From: Massilia terrae
GTDB taxonomy: Bacteria > Pseudomonadota > Gammaproteobacteria > Burkholderiales > Burkholderiaceae_D
Reading direction: 5' to 3'
Length of the DNA stretch: 64,000 nucleotides
NCBI RefSeq assembly: GCF_024753145.1
Contig: NZ_JANUGU010000007.1
Coordinates: forward strand, 186,001 to 250,000
Part shown: positions 63,611-64,000 of the stretch, in pieces
Layout: each line of letters begins with the position of its first letter
How positions within the stretch are numbered: the first letter of the stretch is position 1
Notes under the pieces: generated by a model
Told to the model about the DNA's origin: nothing
What the model saw: the letters and a program-made list of their open reading frames with translations, nothing else
The model's database searches: none
Made by a program: the position numbers and the translations under genes

Positions 63611-64000
63611 ATCCCGGCCGCGTACATGCCGTCGATGTGTTCGGTCCAGACGTTCCCGCTGCGCATGAACTTGTCCGTGCTCATCAGCTGGAAGCGCTGG
63701 CCGAGCACGTCCCAGCCGTAGCGGTCGACCTCGACCACCGATGAGTGCACCCGCAGCACATTGAAGGAATTCACCTCGCCGCGCCCGCGTGTCGATGTGG
63801 CCGTGCCCGCCTGCACCACCAGCGCGGCGAAGTCGGCCAGCGGATAACGTTCCGCCGTGCTGCCGGAATGGCTGGCATGCAGGTGGCCGGCCAGCAGCAC
63901 GTCCACGCCGGTCTCGGCGAAGGCTTTCATGGCCAGCACCGCGCGCCCGACCACCTCCTCTTCCTTTGCCGGCTCCGGCAGGTCGAAGGGATGGTGGGTG
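63607..64000 (-). CDS. Metallophosphoesterase, N-terminus outside the window
   Basis: The visible C-terminal 130 residues contain THHPFDLPEP at the right edge and AGHLHASHSG (about 40 residues later), the metal-binding GHxH and HHP motifs of calcineurin-like phosphoesterases. In-frame reading continues past 64000, so the start is missing. Substrate unknown (phosphodiesters or phosphoprotein). Confidence 0.85.
   Translation of the reverse strand, partial: THHPFDLPEPAKEEEVVGRAVLAMKAFAETGVDVLLAGHLHASHSGSTAERYPLADFAALVVQAGTATSTRGRGEVNSFNVLRVHSSVVEVDRYGWDVLGQRFQLMSTDKFMRSGNVWTEHIDGMYAAGI

Overview
The window is GC-rich chromosomal DNA of a betaproteobacterium, most likely of the Oxalobacteraceae (Massilia/Telluria/Duganella type). 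This placement is an inference. It rests on the hemD-hemC / ppc divergent arrangement, an RpoD with a long Ala/Lys-rich N-terminal extension, phasin and PhaB proteins (polyhydroxybutyrate metabolism), many c-di-GMP and envelope-stress genes, and dispersed palindromes with the core CGTCGTCCCCGCG...CGGGGACCCA. I see no rRNA, tRNA, CRISPR array, transposase or prophage. The genes look chromosomal and densely packed, often with 4-bp ATGA overlaps.

Region by region. 0-4.3 kb: tetrapyrrole genes hemD (cut by the left edge) and hemC, divergent from ppc. 4.3-11.3 kb: an NHL-repeat lipoprotein, rpoD, a candidate small RNA, a ProQ-type RNA chaperone with a DEDDy exonuclease, and a repeat-rich structured intergenic island. 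11.3-19.7 kb: a di-haem/tri-haem cytochrome c operon, a PilT/PilU-like ATPase, secreted proteins, a PCu(A)C copper chaperone, YaeQ, a phasin, a hemerythrin, a KGG protein and a YgjP-like metallopeptidase. 19.8-24.1 kb: a three-gene c-di-GMP module (periplasmic binding protein, GGDEF-EAL, GGDEF). 24.3-30.3 kb: LOG protein, TetR, a two-domain response regulator, a Tat protein/GMC oxidoreductase/lipase operon and trmJ. 30.4-35.7 kb: suhB, rhlE-type helicase, MarR with a truncated MFS transporter, and a hydroxypyruvate-isomerase-like protein. 35.8-46.8 kb: VOC protein, lipoprotein, DksA-like protein, phaB, MtfA-like peptidase, winged-helix protein, MipA/OmpV and OmpA porins, a YihY/BrkB protein and an AI-2E family permease.

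46.8-57.8 kb is an unusual concentration of small envelope proteins: BON, three glycine-zipper proteins, two secreted proteins sharing a Cys-x10-Cys module, DUF3309, YqjD/YqjE, a ferritin-like protein, OmpA/DUF4398, DUF4398, AsmA, small membrane proteins and a Crp/Fnr regulator. It resembles a general envelope/osmotic stress block. 57.8-64 kb: NUDIX hydrolase, DUF3617, a branched-chain aminotransferase, a cardiolipin synthase-like phospholipase D, a two-gene operon divergent from a TetR gene with a clear palindromic operator, and a metallophosphoesterase cut by the right edge.

The most interesting items are: the structured island at 10.93-11.20 kb; the candidate sRNA upstream of rpoD; the possible split dehydrogenase complex (GMC + Tat subunit at 27-29 kb, tri-haem cytochrome at 12-13 kb); the Cys-x10-Cys module proteins; the paralogous lipid-anchored and membrane-anchored glycine-zipper proteins; and the dispersed palindrome family. 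All calls come from reading the sequence; no database search was run.
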